DNA of 64,000 nucleotides from Acholoe squamosa. Lineage: Eukaryota; Annelida; Polychaeta; Phyllodocida; Polynoidae. Positions 23,111 through 35,990 of the stretch are shown here, in pieces; position 1 is the first letter of the stretch; each line of letters begins with the position of its first letter. The notes beneath the pieces are model-generated. The model saw only the letters and a list, made by a program, of their open reading frames with translations, had not been told where the DNA came from and ran no database searches. The position numbers and the translations under genes are program-made. The DNA is taken from the NCBI GenBank assembly GCA_949317995.1, contig OX439043.1:55693339-55757338 (forward strand), in the 5' to 3' direction.

Positions 23111-23924
23111 TCCCTCCCACTATAGAGGGCTGCCATAGAAGAGTACCATGGAATTCATCCCTATATTAGTGATTCAAGCACCATCAGCTTGCTATATTGG
23201 TGAAATGCCATGCATCTTTTCTTAACAAAGCAACAAAACCCACTGGGTTTGGATTTTTATTTTGTTCATGCAAAGCTCACCATTACCACCTAGCTTCATC
23301 CCTGTTTCTTGTTTTGTTAACATGCAATGCACTAATATTTGGCATGAGGTTGTTTTATACTTGGATGCAGTAAAGTACACGAGGTAAGCAGAGTGAGACA
23401 CTCTATATATGTCCTACGGGATACATGTCAAGTATGCCTCCCCCTGTACATATGACACCCGTGAAAACGAGGGGACATATAGAGGAAAAGCAGTATTGAG
23501 TGAGATTGCCAGTCTTCATATGTCAGTGGTGCGCCTCAGCTTACTGTCCAACAAATCCATCTGAAATACATGCCACATGAAAGGCATAGGGTACCAGCTT
23601 TAAGAGATGAAAAGGTACAGAGGAAGAGATGGTATATGAATACAAGTCATGTGTGTGGTGGAGGGTTCCTTCTCTAGCTTTTGCTGGCCCCGTTTCTGAC
23701 GACTGGATGCGAGACTGTCCTGCCGCCAGTCTAAGAGTGTCTAACCAATGGGAGAAATGGCAATGTGGGCAACCACAGGACATTCAGTCCCCGACGGAAG
23801 GACCAAGCATCCTCAGAAATCCAGAAAGGATTCTGAATTTATAGGAGTTATGTTGAGAAAATTATGGGTTCAAGTGTTTGAGATCTAAGAATGCATAGAG
23901 AAACCCGATGGAATTCAGGGGTAT
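23111..23924. other. Gene-free interval
   Basis: No gene supported; AT-rich with short unremarkable frames. Confidence 0.4.
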
Positions 23925-24290
23925 TCAGAGATAAAATGAATGGGAAGGTAACGTAAATGTCGGTAGAGAGTGTGCTGATAACAATTGTGGACTGAAGGGC
24001 CTGCAGGGACAGTCTGATAGGGTGTCTAAGGCTGGACTTGGGGTGAGGATCTCATCTTTATCTCCAGCCCAGTTTCTACAGCCTTGGAATAATGAAGCAT
24101 GACGCAAGCATAGAAGAGAGCAGATATGCTGAAAACGGATGGGTTGTGAAGGTAGTTGGCGGGGGTGGCCACCTATAAAACTGAAGCCCTTATACGGAGA
24201 TGGACGGACCTGCCAGGAAAGGGTCTGATTGTTCCTGGTGAATATGTGAATATGTCCCTTACTGTTATGGTAAACATAGTGTAGCAGCAA
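23925..24290. repeat. Dispersed repeat R1, copy 2 (diverged)
   Basis: Contains TTTATCTCCAGCCCAG followed by CTTGGAATAATGAAG, and later CCAGGAAAGGGTCTGATTG, matching in order the blocks at 18340-18640 and 39840-40170. Confidence 0.5.
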
Positions 24291-24866
24291 TTGGAATAGT
24301 GACCTTTTTTCTCAAAAGGTTCTGCTGTAACTTCAGAGCCCTAGTAGTGAATTCGGGATCCACCTTGTGTCAGACAGAATAATCAGCTTGCTTGGCAGTC
24401 CCCCCTTCTGTTGAATATCCTCTATCACTCCACCCTCTGCCCAAGTACCATATGCCACTCGGAAAGAGTAGTAGTACATGGAGACATTACCCTGTACCAG
24501 GGTATTAGCTGTAGGGTGAATGTTATAGACTCAGCTCCTGACAATATCATATCCCACACTGCTGTGTGCAACTTAAGGAATCCAGATACCATTTGACATT
24601 TATTTTGACAATTGACTATTGTGATGCCACAGTCAATATCACCTTACCTTTGGCTCAAAGGAGCCTGGTCCCTTTTGTTTGTGAATGTTTATGTCAGATG
24701 GATTGAACTCGTAACCTGATCTTGTATACATTGTGTATAGATTTGATATGATCTCAACATGTGCACTGATAATGAAACCTATAGTCAGTAGTGACTATAC
24801 CGCCACATTCTAAGCCCCATAGTCAGATGATTATATACCTTAGTCATGTATTAGTCATGGAAATCC
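24291..24866. other. Gene-free interval
   Basis: No feature recognised. Confidence 0.4.
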
Positions 24867-25015
24867 ATGCATCCATTCATCCATTCATCCATTCATCCAT
24901 TCATCCATTCATCCATCCATCCAGAGAGAGAGAGAGAGAGAGAGATAGGGGGAGGGAGAGACAGACAGAGACAAAAACAGACAGATAGTCAGACAGACAG
25001 ACATACAAACACAGT
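24867..25015. repeat. Compound microsatellite (CATC/CATT)n, (GA)n, (GACA)n
   Basis: About twelve CATY tetranucleotides (24867-24922) switch to (GA)n (to about 24945), then imperfect GACA repeats. Reading frames across it are repeat artefacts. Confidence 0.95.
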
Positions 25016-27811
25016 GTGTTTACTAGAGGGGCTGAGCTATGATGTGGGTGAGATATAGTCATACTGACTGTACATATTAGTTACAGTGACTAAGCACCTG
25101 ATGCTAAACATCAAGGCATGACTATATGGTGACTATATAACTAACTTAAGCTAGTCACATGTTACTATAGAGGGAAAGCCATAAATCGCAGCATCACTTG
25201 ACTAACTTAAGTTAGTCACTACTGACTAAGATATTAAGCCATATTTTTATTAGTGTGCAGAGTCATGGGACAACAGATTAGAGATTGTGAAGGAAAAATC
25301 ACTGGTTCATAATTAATGCTAAGAAAATTGGCTAAGAAGCCTCATCACAGACTGACATGGGTCTGGTTAAAAATACTCTAAAAGTTGCTGTCACTGGTCT
25401 TTGCAACTGTGTTTTAAGGTTTTCTTTTACTGTACTTTCAGAGATGGTGGTGGCAGCTCCATGTGACCTTAAAATTGCTATCATGCTGCCTGTTATTTTT
25501 ATGATTTCTTTACCTTGACTGCAGAAGGGGGAGCCTTGGAGGATAAATCACATTAATAGTATAAAAATAGTTATGGTCGGATTAGGCATTTTTGGGATAC
25601 TCTGCCCAGATCCTCAGTGGGCTTTTTCTACAATTAGGTGTTATGTGGTAACGAGGCATTCCAAAAACACCACCTAATTAGCTTTAGCTAGACAGCTCAT
25701 CAATATCAACAAGAAAGAGTACACGGTGCCTAATTGCATTGCGCCGCCTTGAAATCCGGGAAAGTGTGGAACCTGCACAGAAGAATATACAGTACTTAGA
25801 ATCTAGCTCTTTGGCATTAACATCTTTTTACTGCCAGGTGCAATGTTACGGAAATATGGGCCAGGAATGAAGAGGATACACTACAAGAACAGACACTGGC
25901 TTAACAATATTAAGCTGATGGAAATCAAAAAGAGCTGTACTGGCTCATTGATGAGACAATCAATGCACTGATAGAAAACTTTATCTCTCTATTTACAGTC
26001 ACCTTGGTGAATCTCATCTTGCACCAAGAGTCTTCTCAACCCCTAAAGGAAACAAGTGTGCCAGCTAAAGCCGACCACTGTAAGTAGGGTGTTACATTGA
26101 AAAGGTAATGGATCATCTCATACGTTATGCAGATAGTGAATGTGACAGAAAAGACATGTATCAATGCAATGTAAAAATCAGAACGATTTTATCTTCAATA
26201 GGGAATGGTTGAGAGCTGAAAAAGTGAGCGATATTTTGTCCCCACTGCTCTATTATATAGACCATGGGGGTAGTGGCACCTGTTTGGGGGCAGAGTGGAC
26301 CATGCAGCACAGGCTGATCACACTACCTGCAGCCACAGGTCCAGATTAATTAACTCCTTTGTTTAGGGCTTTTGGGGGTATTGAATGTGGGAAAGGTGCT
26401 GCTGTAAATAATGTGATATATAGTACTTCTGTTATAGTAATATTTTCCTTAAGTATCTTCTAATCCATTCCAGTTAATTAATCCTGGTTTGCCAAGGTAT
26501 AGAAAAGAAGGGATAAGATAGGCCTATTTCTGCCTCCAGGATGGAAGAGTTGTGCAGAGCTATAATGATGGGTATACATGCATTCTTTTTCTAATTGTGT
26601 GTAGTTTAATAGCATGAGCACACACTTTCTGAATTATCATTTTTCATTGGTCTTTTTAACCTAAGGCCACTTATCAGCCTTACATACCCGCCTGAACCAT
26701 GTAAAAAGGGCCGCATTGCAACTTTTTATTCCAGATTTTTTGTAAAAAAGAATTGTAAAAGTCCCTCATCTAGAAAGAGAAATTCTTCCCTAGACAAAAT
26801 AGCTCATATCTCAGCCATTATTTTGAGTAAAATAATAATTTAAACAGCATATTAATCCCCATTTCAACATCTACAATGTGAGTCTGTTATATACATGGGG
26901 TTACGACTTGATTTAATGAAAATAATGATTAAAAAAAGTCTTTGACAAAGATATTTACTAAATAAAAATAAAAAAGGCCCTCCCTCATCACTCTAAACTC
27001 AAATAAAAATAGATAAAAAAAAAAGCCTCCCTCTCGCACCACTTTTTCATGCAAAGTATCTGCAAAGCTGAAAGTGGCCTAAAACCATTTTTTTACCCAA
27101 AACATGACACAGAATTGTGACTATTGGTCATAAAAAAAAGTGTGCATCTAAGGCAATGTGCGCAAATATGTGTAGAAAAATGCCTGCATCTTTCATTTCA
27201 CTTAGATTTCAACAGATTCATCCATACTTGGCATTATCTAAGGACATGTATTTTTCCCCTACTGCAAATATAGGTGCCATATGCTACCTACTCACACTGT
27301 GCCAAAAGTGACAATTACCTGTGTTTTTCCACACCTCTAAGACCAATAAAAGTGATTATCAATGAAGAACTGATAGGCCTATCACAAGCCCATGACCAAT
27401 AACTTCATATTCATACCTTAATCATTACTGGGGTACGTATAGTAAACATTTGAGGAGCAAATAAGGGAGACCATGCCAGGAATCTATGCAGAATTGCCGT
27501 TCTGTCACGCGTCTGCATGGCCCTTGCAACACCCTAATGGCTGCAACAGAACACTGGAGTGTCATTCTCTTCTCCGACTCTGGAGAGCAAGGACTCGATG
27601 TGTGTGATTGGATATAGAGGAGAAATGCTCCAAATATTACTTGTTTAGTTCTCGGATGATTGTGTTTTTTCTGTAATGGAAATATGAAGTCCCAAGCATG
27701 TTTAGGCACCAAAGGCAAATTACTTCATGTCTATCTGAACAATGCATCAGATTTTACTTATTGCCTGCTTGAGAAACACTATCCTATGGAGTAATCAGAG
27801 TCATCAGCGAT
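25016..27811. other. Gene-free interval
   Basis: AT-rich. Contains TTAG/CTAA-rich dyads around 25060-25250 (repeated TAGTCACT and CTAACTTAAG) and TAGGCCTA at 26519-26526 and 27374-27381. No gene or RNA recognised. Confidence 0.5.
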
Positions 27812-28069
27812 CTGGAGCGTCTTGCCAAAAAGGAACCGTGAACCCCAAAAGAAAACGTGCACGTTTTTGGATTGCTAAGAGACGGTTTGGATGATCATTT
27901 AGATGAAATGTGCATGTTTTTCACTTCTCAAAAGGAATTTTCCGTTCATTCTGCTGTAATTCTTTTTGTCAATATTTGAAAACGAGTAAGGCCATACACT
28001 TTTTTCTCAGTAATCTCTGAGAAGATTTACAGAGGTTCTTCCTCGTCTTCTTGTGGCTAGACCCTCCTG
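27812..28069. mobile_element. MITE family M3, copy 1
   Basis: A 258-bp element has inverted ends: CTGGAGCGTCTTGCCAAAAA on the left and, opposite strand, CAGGAGGGTCTAGCCACAAG on the right, with GAACC just inside both. A closely similar element with the same ends and length lies at 40958-41212. Internal sequences are alignable but diverged. Non-autonomous; superfamily undetermined. Confidence 0.8.
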
Positions 28070-28714
28070 TTGTGTTCCAGGTACCATCCCACTACCTGCA
28101 GCATATGCGTTATATGTAGAAGAACAGCAGCATTGGAAGTCTCCATATTGCTGGAAGGTTTTTCTACCTTCGAAAATACCGGATAGTTCCTAAATGTGTC
28201 CTTGTGCGTGAAATTCCCATCAGAAGACAATGTAGCTTTCTGATTATGATCATGTGGAGTCTTTCCTACTTATGGATGGGAATCCTGAACTGGGCTTATT
28301 CTGAAGGCTGCTGACAGAACCGAAATCCTCTCTGGAAATATAATTGGATTGAACCATCACGAGATGATCTTGAGGTAGCAATGATACCCAATACATCCCA
28401 GGGCACCTAGTTATTGGTTACATGAGATGTGGTGGGTGTTGCAGGAACCTTGTTGAGTGGTGTATATATCTAATGATATAAAGAAACCACTTCGGTAAAT
28501 TTGCATGTGCACTGCATGGCAAAGGAAACAAGAGATATAAGATATTATTTCGCTGATCCCAATGAACATTAATTGAATTGACAGACAGGTATACGAAAGG
28601 GAATTTTCAAAACAGAACCTTACTATGGGAGAATGTGGTTAACATATCTTACTGTATACTATAAGCTATATGAGCTGTTCCATGCATAGAGGCTTGGCCT
28701 ACATCCACAATTTG
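28070..28714. other. Gene-free interval
   Basis: No supported feature. Confidence 0.4.
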
Positions 28715-28870
28715 GAAGGAGCTCAAAGAGACTACACTGCCCAGTCACTCGCCTTATCAGCTCCACTGGTGAGCCAATCTGATATTCATTTTTCTTCTGC
28801 CAGACTGCCCTGCCCCCATTGATCCTTTCTGTAGTGGTGGGATAGGGCTACAGAGAGGCCTTATCGATAG
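28715..28870 (+). repeat. Dispersed unit U, 5' block of copy A
   Basis: GAAGGAGCTCAAAGAGACTA followed by GAGCCAATCTGATATTCA and CTTCTGCCAGACTGCCC matches the starts at 21725 and 54380. It lies just outside the tandem-duplicated interval: the B copy lacks this block. Confidence 0.65.
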
Positions 28871-31800
28871 TGTAGCACAAAGTTCACTGTTACATAAAGA
28901 TAGAAGTATTCACCTGATGTCGTTCAGTGGTGGATGAAGAAGGGGGAGTTAAAGAGGGGGAGTTCTCATCGTCCTCCAGTCCATGTGTAATTCATGTAAT
29001 TAGTGGTTTAAATTATGATTGTTTTCTCCAAGGCCAATTGATCTTACATCGTTGCCATTTATGAGATCTGTATAAGGGTGTAAGAACCAGCACAAGTCAT
29101 ACATATGAGACAAGATAGCAGCTTACAGAAGTTGATTAGTTAGTGGCATATATGGGACTGAACTGCTATCTCTAGCAGCCCGCTTCCTTTTATATCACAA
29201 GCAAGTAGTCACAGCATACTGCCAAAAATATTGAATCCACTTTGCTCATTCCCAACACTATAAATAGTGGGCCTTGCAATATTACTGTCAATATTTGACA
29301 GGGACCAAATGGATGAGTCCAGCCCAATTTAATTTCACGCTGGAAGGAACTGTGGTTTAATGGATGCTTTGCTACTGTTTTTACTGCTAGAATGGAAATG
29401 ACGTTGATAATTTTATGGTATTTAACTGGAATATACATGGATATTTGCACAATGCAGTTACACTAAAATGCAATGGCCAGTCATGTTAAGTACTCCCATA
29501 TGGCAGATTCTGCTAAAGGGATCTGTCATACAATTAAGTTTGTATTCACTAGGTTTTATCATTTGACTGTTATGCCAGAGCCTCTTGGCCATTCCTCCAT
29601 TGAAAATGCAAATTGAATTTTGATCGATGCTGTATTGCTAAAATCTGTTGAAGCAATGGGCTTTGAGAAGTGATTTATACTGTTGTTGTCATAACAACTC
29701 AGATGATTTACTTGCAGTATAAATAATTTTTTAGGAGCAGGCCTGCACAGTCGGATTAGTGTCTGAATTCAATTTGTCTGTTATCTTTCTACCTTACCCC
29801 GCATGCATGACTTGTACATTAACTGTTCATATTAAAATTGTCCTTATCGTTAACGTTTTCCTGGCTAGGGAATTAGCCCACCGCAAGGGATACTACTAAT
29901 GTCAACACTTTGCTGAATTCTATTCAAAAATAGAATGCTGCACATCTTTATTTATATCATGTCTGCCATAATATAATGGTGATGCCATTAATTGATTCTA
30001 AAATCCGTTTAGGGCCAATTATTTCTAAACCTCTCCATTAATAACTAACGTGCTAGTACCATCTAGTACAGCATAATTTTGATCTTCACAGCAGATCTGG
30101 TACCCATTACTCCCAAAAGAGAAATAAGAGCAAAGGCCCATCATGCATACATTTTTTATTCTATTATTTACTTTTCAACATAATATTGAATGTTTTGGAG
30201 AAAAAGACCTCCATGAGTCCAGAAGCAACAAGGACACACTGTCCCCATTCTCTTCACAGTCACCCCTCCACTCCTCCTCCCTTGTTGGGCCACTTACAAC
30301 ATGACCATTTTGCACCAATCAAGGCCAATGTTACTTCCATTAGGCCAATTTGGTTGGGCACGGCTGGTGTCACATAATCCATTACCTACTTGGTGATCCA
30401 CTTATGGAGGACACACCAATGTCATGCCTCCACCTCTTGGAGAAAAGCAGCCCCGCTGGACAGGTGTGGGAGAGACTGGACAGCTCCAGCAGTAGGCCTC
30501 AGCTGTAGGAGGACCTCTATAACTGGTCTTATTGAAGCAGTAACTTACTGACACATTGCTTACTGCAGACATCCTCTAGACATCCTCTAGGCAACCTCCC
30601 GTCACTTTCCAATACATGAGCTGAAGACAAGCTGATATTTGTTGCTAAGAAAATTAACCAACCACTTCTTCAGCTGCATATTCTCTTCAGTATAGTAACA
30701 GTTGCTTATACCAACTTTAGATTGTAATTAATGTACTTCCTGTATCCCTTGTGGATCAAGATATTTCAATTTTACTGATACAATTATGGGCCCTTCGTCT
30801 ACCCGCCCCACTTCTGATGCACTGTCCAGCTTAATGTATTTATAAGATAAATGACTCACTAAACCTTTGTCCCACTAGAGGACATGTGTTTTTGCTTTTC
30901 TCATTACCTCCACTACACACACTAAAAGCTCTTATGGAAGAGCTCTTTCATGATAGGCTTACACTGATGCATTGGGATGAGAGCATCACTGGTGAAATAG
31001 TACTAGAAAGCATTAAAAGCTAATGAGCTAGAGTAGACCTGAACTTGAAAAGGGTTGATGAACACTGTTATACTGTCGGGGTAGCTGTTCTAGTGCATAG
31101 GGGAGAAGCTAAGGCTCTTGAAGCTTTTAGAACTGTCGAAAGGTAAATTCTCTTTGGGAGAATTTATAACTGGACACATAACCACTATAGTCACTTTCAG
31201 TAATTTGTTATAAAACATAGCACAAATATACTACAATGACAAAGCCCTGGGTAATAGACTGAACTAGTAAATCAGACACTGCATAAGATAATAGCATGAG
31301 AACTCTTTAATGCATCAAAGGAGCTTATCAAATGTGTTCCAGGAGCCCCTAAAGGAACCAGTCCCAACAAACTCAGTAGTCTTTATGACATCCTTATTGG
31401 TGGTCACCATGCCTTTGTAGAAGGCAGTTACTGCCCCAGTGCCTATCATAACAACCCCTAACTGCTCCAAGTCCTTTGTCAGACGGGTCTCCCCAACCCA
31501 TTTTTAAATGGGGTCTGGTCTCCTTTTTCTGTTCTCTATTATCCTCTGTCCTTCATTGTCATATCGGGCTTCCCTAGCCCACTTAAAAGGGTCTATTTCT
31601 CCTCTTTCATATCTCTCGGGTGTGTGTGGTGCACATATGTGCGGGCACTGACACATTCCTCTGTGAAATTGTGTAATGTAGTTCTTGCCATGAATATTAC
31701 CTCAGCTGTCAAAATGGCGTTAAACATCTATTACTCACTCACTCCTTTGTCAGACCCCCAGTCAACAGTTCTTGGTGCCATAGTGACCAACAAAAGCAGA

Positions 31801-33460
31801 CAAAGGGAATGACACTGTGTTCCTGTGTGGATCTTTCTTGAAGTAGATCTACCACTGCCCAAATACATGTAGGGCTACAAATGAATCACTGGTTATAGGC
31901 TAGACTGCACATAATTGTGTAGGATTAGTGAATTCATTTTCATTTCAGTTTGACCATTCTTCTACAACAACTCTAAAAGAGTAGATCCTGCAGAATAAAA
32001 TATTTTATCTGAACGACAATCCAAATGCAAATACACGGTTTTCCACTTGTTAAGACACTGTATTGAACTCATATTATTATACATCACTTGCACTGATTTA
32101 TGCCCTCTAAGACGTTGGTAAAGAATGAAAGAGCACTTCAGACCATCTTCTATTATTTCCCTGGATGTGGGCCAATATAAATCCCCCTAAGATGTCCTGT
32201 ATCCCTCTATAGCTTAATAATAGGGTGTAGAGGGGATGGGTAAACATCTCATCTAAGTGTGTTTTCCTGTGGGGTGCCTTCCCCTTGGAGAGATTTTAGC
32301 AGCCTTATTCTGCTAGGACATTCCCCTAATATCACCCTTGGATAGTAGGTGTTGGCAGAGGTGTGTGGAAAGGGACTGTATTATCCCATGTCTCCGACTG
32401 TCACCTGAAGTTAAGTTTCTGCCATATCAAGAAGTGTGTGTCTAGAGAAAACTAGTAAGCAGTTATATCATTCCTGTAAGTATGCGCAATGTCATTTCCG
32501 TACCCTATTTGTGCACTCCCTTTAAGACTATGTCTCATAGATCTAGTGCAAGTCAGAGCATTAAGGTTTCTGACCTTTTAGTCGGATCGAGATTTCTGAC
32601 CAGAAAATTGACCACAAAAAATAAACATGTTTCGTGGCAAGAAATGGATAGATGATGTGTCTGGGCATCTAGTTCTGCACTCCTTTTTTTCTTAAATACC
32701 TCTCCTGGGTGCACAGGGATGTCTTTTGTTGGACCTATCCTGCATGATCAAGGTTTCTGACTGCTTTCATTCATAAGGGAACCTACAATTTATTTATGGA
32801 GGAAAAATTAAAAATTCAAAGTCCTAGATGATGTATAAGATAGTCCCTTGTTTGTGTCTTACATTTTCCCTTCCTATAGAAATTAAATTCTTTCTCTTTC
32901 TCTCCTGTCCCCCTCATGTGACCTTTTGCCAAATGTTCAAGTAAATCATGTCTGGTTACATGTCAGGCATGCCTAGAACTCATAAGATTTGAAATTTTCT
33001 TACAGAATGATGCATAGTAACAGGAAACCAACCGGTCAGAAACCTTGATGTTAAAAATGAGTATTCCATCTACCTGGTCAGAAACCTCAAGTGGTCAGAA
33101 ACCTTGATATCCAGTCAGAAACCTCGATTCTGGCAGGTTGTGTTTGGATGTCTCTGGAAGCATGATATAGATAATTTCTCTCCATTTTCTAATAATAAAT
33201 GAGTCACAAACACTCAAAGCAATACAAAGACTGGCAGAAGTACGCTACTTCTAGCCATCACTTTCTAGCACTTCCATTTTAGTTAATAAGATATACTCTG
33301 CATTTCAACTAGCCCCTGAACGTTCTCTCTGCCCTGTGTTGTCTCTCTACTGCATACAAGCACGTGTTTTCTTTAAAGTTGCACCTCTATCTGAGCTGCT
33401 GCACAAGCTCGAGCTTCTCCCCACCCTGAGCTACTTTTCGGCCTGATCTTCTTCTACTCT
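28871..33460 (+). repeat. Tandem segmental duplication, unit A
   Basis: Collinear with 33461-38357 from TGTAGCACAAAGTTCACTGT (33461: GTATAGCACAAGATTTACTG) through TGAGTCCAGCCC (29316/34349), TCACATAATCCATTACCTAC (30370/36175), the region before CACTAGAGGACATGTG (30875/36640), CAGACAAAGGGAATGA (31797/37213), AAATACATGTAGG (31860/37790), to CCACCCTGAGCTACTTTT near 33425/38320. Copies differ by many substitutions and indels. A carries a SINE at 31484-31742 that is absent from B. About 32000-33180 of A has only scattered similarity to B. No gene recognised. Confidence 0.8.
31484..31742 (+). mobile_element. SINE-like insertion (family S1) with 12-bp target duplication
   Basis: A 259-bp insertion is flanked by perfect TCCTTTGTCAGA copies at 31472-31483 and 31743-31754. 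The duplicated unit B has a single uninterrupted TCCTTTGTCAGA near 37170, so the empty site is visible. The 3' 180 bp match 8393-8569, ending TTACTCACTCAC. The 5' part (CGGGTCTCCCC with an inverted AATGGGGTCTGG) is not tRNA-like. Family known features: short retroelement mobilised in trans by a LINE; no protein encoded. Confidence 0.85.
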
Positions 33461-33743
33461 GTATAGCACAAGATTTACTGTCACAGAAAGATAGATGTAT
33501 TCACCTGATGTCCTTCAGTTGCGGATGAAGGTAGTGAGTTGAAGAGGACACATGCTCACTCCAGTTTGTCTCTGGTTTTATTTTGTGACCTTTATCTTAA
33601 TATCAGAGAGGGCAGAGAAAGGTTCTTTATGATCATCGTGGCCTAATCAGTAGTTCAAATTATATGTTTTTTGCACCGTTCCCATTGATGAGAGCTGCAT
33701 AAGGGTGCAAGAACCAGCATGCATATATGAGACAAGATGGGTT

Positions 33744-34167
33744 CTAGGAGACTTCCCCCCTGGAAATTTCCCCCCGGAATTCTGCCCCCTGGAAATTTCC
33801 CTCCTGGAAATCTCCCACCCTGGAAATTCCCCCCCTGGAAATTCCCTATGTAATACAGATACAGTCAGAAATGGCTGCATTTCAATTTTATTAAAGATTC
33901 TAACCCTATTACTAACCCTATCCCTAACCCTAACCCTAACACTACCCCTAACCCTAACCCTATCACTAACCCTAACCCTATCACTAACCCTGACCCTACC
34001 ATTAACCCCATCCCTCACCCTATTCAAACCCTTTCTATCCCTTTTTGTAAACTTTGGGGGTAATTCCCTTGGGGGAAATTTCCTAGGGGGGAATTTTCCA
34101 AGGGGGAAATTTCCGGGTGGGAGAATCCCGGGGGGGGGGGGAGTTTTCCAGGGGGGTAATCTCCTGG
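33744..34167. mobile_element. TIR element with telomere-like CCCTAA core (T1)
   Basis: Ends are inverted: CTAGGAGACTTCCCCCCTGG on the left and, opposite strand, CCAGGAGATTACCCCCCTGG on the right (17 of 20 match). Inside, the left arm has about six units of C-run plus CTGGAAATTTCC, and the right arm about seven mirrored units of G-run plus AAATTTCC. The centre (33896-34030) is a degenerate CCCTAA-type array. A collinear copy of the host sequence without the element lies at about 29110-29130. Both strands read open across the repeats; the long frames are artefacts. Confidence 0.75.
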
Positions 34168-35029
34168 CTCTGACAAGGAGTTGATCAGTTAGTAGCATAT
34201 ATGGGACTGAACTGCCCACTTCATTTTATATAGCAAGCAAGTAGTCACAGCATACTGACAAAAGTATTGGATTCACTTTGCTTATTCCCACCACTATGAA
34301 TACTGGTCTTCAGTTATCACTGTCAATATTTGACAGGGACTGAATTGATGAGTCCAGCCCATTTTAATTTCATGCTGGAAGGAACTGTGATTTAATGGAT
34401 GCTGTTAGAATGGAAATGACTTTGACAATTTCCTGGTATTTAACGTGAATGTGACCCTTGAATAAACATGGATCTTTGCAAAATGCAGTTACACTAAAAT
34501 GTAATGGCCAGTCATATTTAGTATTGTCATATGACAGATTTCACTAAAGGGATCATTTGGCTTTCAGTCTGTTATGCCAGAGCATCTGAGCCATTTGTCG
34601 ATGAAAATGCAAATGAAATTTAGGTAGGCATTGTACTGGTGAAATCTGTTCAAGCGATGAGCTTTGGGAAGTGATTAATACTGTTGTTTTATTTTCATGA
34701 CAAGTCTAGTGATTTATGTGCAGTATAAATAGTTTCTAAGAGCAGGCACCGTCAGATTAGTGTCTGAATTCAATTTGTATGCTATCCTTCTACTATGCAT
34801 GACTTGTATATTAATTGTTCATAAATTCAATTGTCTTTATCTTTAAGGTTTTACTGGTAGCCAATAAGTCTGACACAAAGGACGTTGCTTATGCTTAATT
34901 TAATTGGAAAATGAAAATTATACAGCGTATTTAGTTGTATATGCCATAATTCCATGGCCACGGCACTACAATGATTCTGACATTCCATTTTAGTCATGCC
35001 ACTGATAGATTTCTAAACCTCTTCACTTC

Positions 35030-35990
35030 AAGAAGACCAACTGGGTGGTTTTTCTATTTTTAAAAAGAATATAATAAGTCTCATCTTTTAAAAATCATCT
35101 TTCATTCTTTACAAAACCGTGGAAAATGGTCCAAACAAAATTGCTTGAAGAAAGATTTGAAGTATTGCTCTTTGTAATCTTTACAAAAATCTTTTAGTGA
35201 AAAGAAAATATTTTGGTATTTTCATCTGTCCAAAACCTGTTGCTCAGGGTCAAGTTAGGGCCACCTCTTGAGGGGGGGATAAGGAATTTGGAAACTTCCA
35301 CATATTTTTTTTAATATATTTTTCTTCAGATTATCAAAGAATGTGACTTTACAAAGGCTATAAACATGAAAGAATTCACAACAATGAATTTGGTAGTGTT
35401 TTGTCTTAGAAAGACTCAAGTCATGTGTAAAATTGTATTCATATTTTCTTTATATATTTGTTCTTTATAAAAATCTTTCCAAAATCATTTTATTGATATG
35501 CAGATAGGGTCATGTGACCCTCCCCTATGGATGGTTGGTCTATGGATATTTTTTTTGAAATCATTGAGCAAATTTTACCTCTTTAAAGGTGAAAAACGAA
35601 ATTACAAATAGAAATATAGCCTTTTTCATTTGAAAATGAAAATACAAAGAAAATTATTACATGAATATTTAATTTCTGTCACATGATTCCTGAGAGCTAA
35701 TGAGTGAAGGGATCCCCTCCTGACATTATGACATCATAGGGTGTTTCCCAGGTCTGTTGAATCAGAATGTATGTTTCAGCATAGAGACAACGTAGAATTC
35801 ATTCTCTGAGAATCTAATAAAGATTATAGTAGTATAAAGAAAATCCAAAGAATGAAACAGATTTGCATTCTATATTCTTTGCATGTTCATTTTCTTCAAA
35901 ATATATTGAAAAACACTGAAAAGAATTGAAAGGGAGAAATGGGTTTTCTTTCCAAGTTGAATATTTTCTTTATTAGATCTTTTCTCTAAA
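35030..35990. other. AT-rich segment present only in unit B
   Basis: Unit A passes from CTAAACCTCTCCATT (near 30032) to the block at about 30186 over roughly 150 bp, whereas B interposes about 950 bp of AT-rich sequence. No clear terminal repeats or target duplication could be read, so insertion in B and loss from A are both possible. Confidence 0.5.

Noticed and set aside
33896..34030. Chromosome end or fusion point suggested by CCCTAA repeats
   Set aside because: The array is degenerate, short, bounded by inverted arms, and the duplicated unit shows an empty site, so insertion is the better explanation.
33760..34150. Cluster of NF-kappaB-like sites (GGAAATTTCC)
   Set aside because: The words match the kappaB consensus but arise from repetition of one element unit; there is no evidence of regulatory function.
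33647..34219. Long open frames on both strands across the T1 element
   Set aside because: They are translations of C/G-run minisatellite arms and the CCCTAA array. Both strands are open because the repeat units lack stops.
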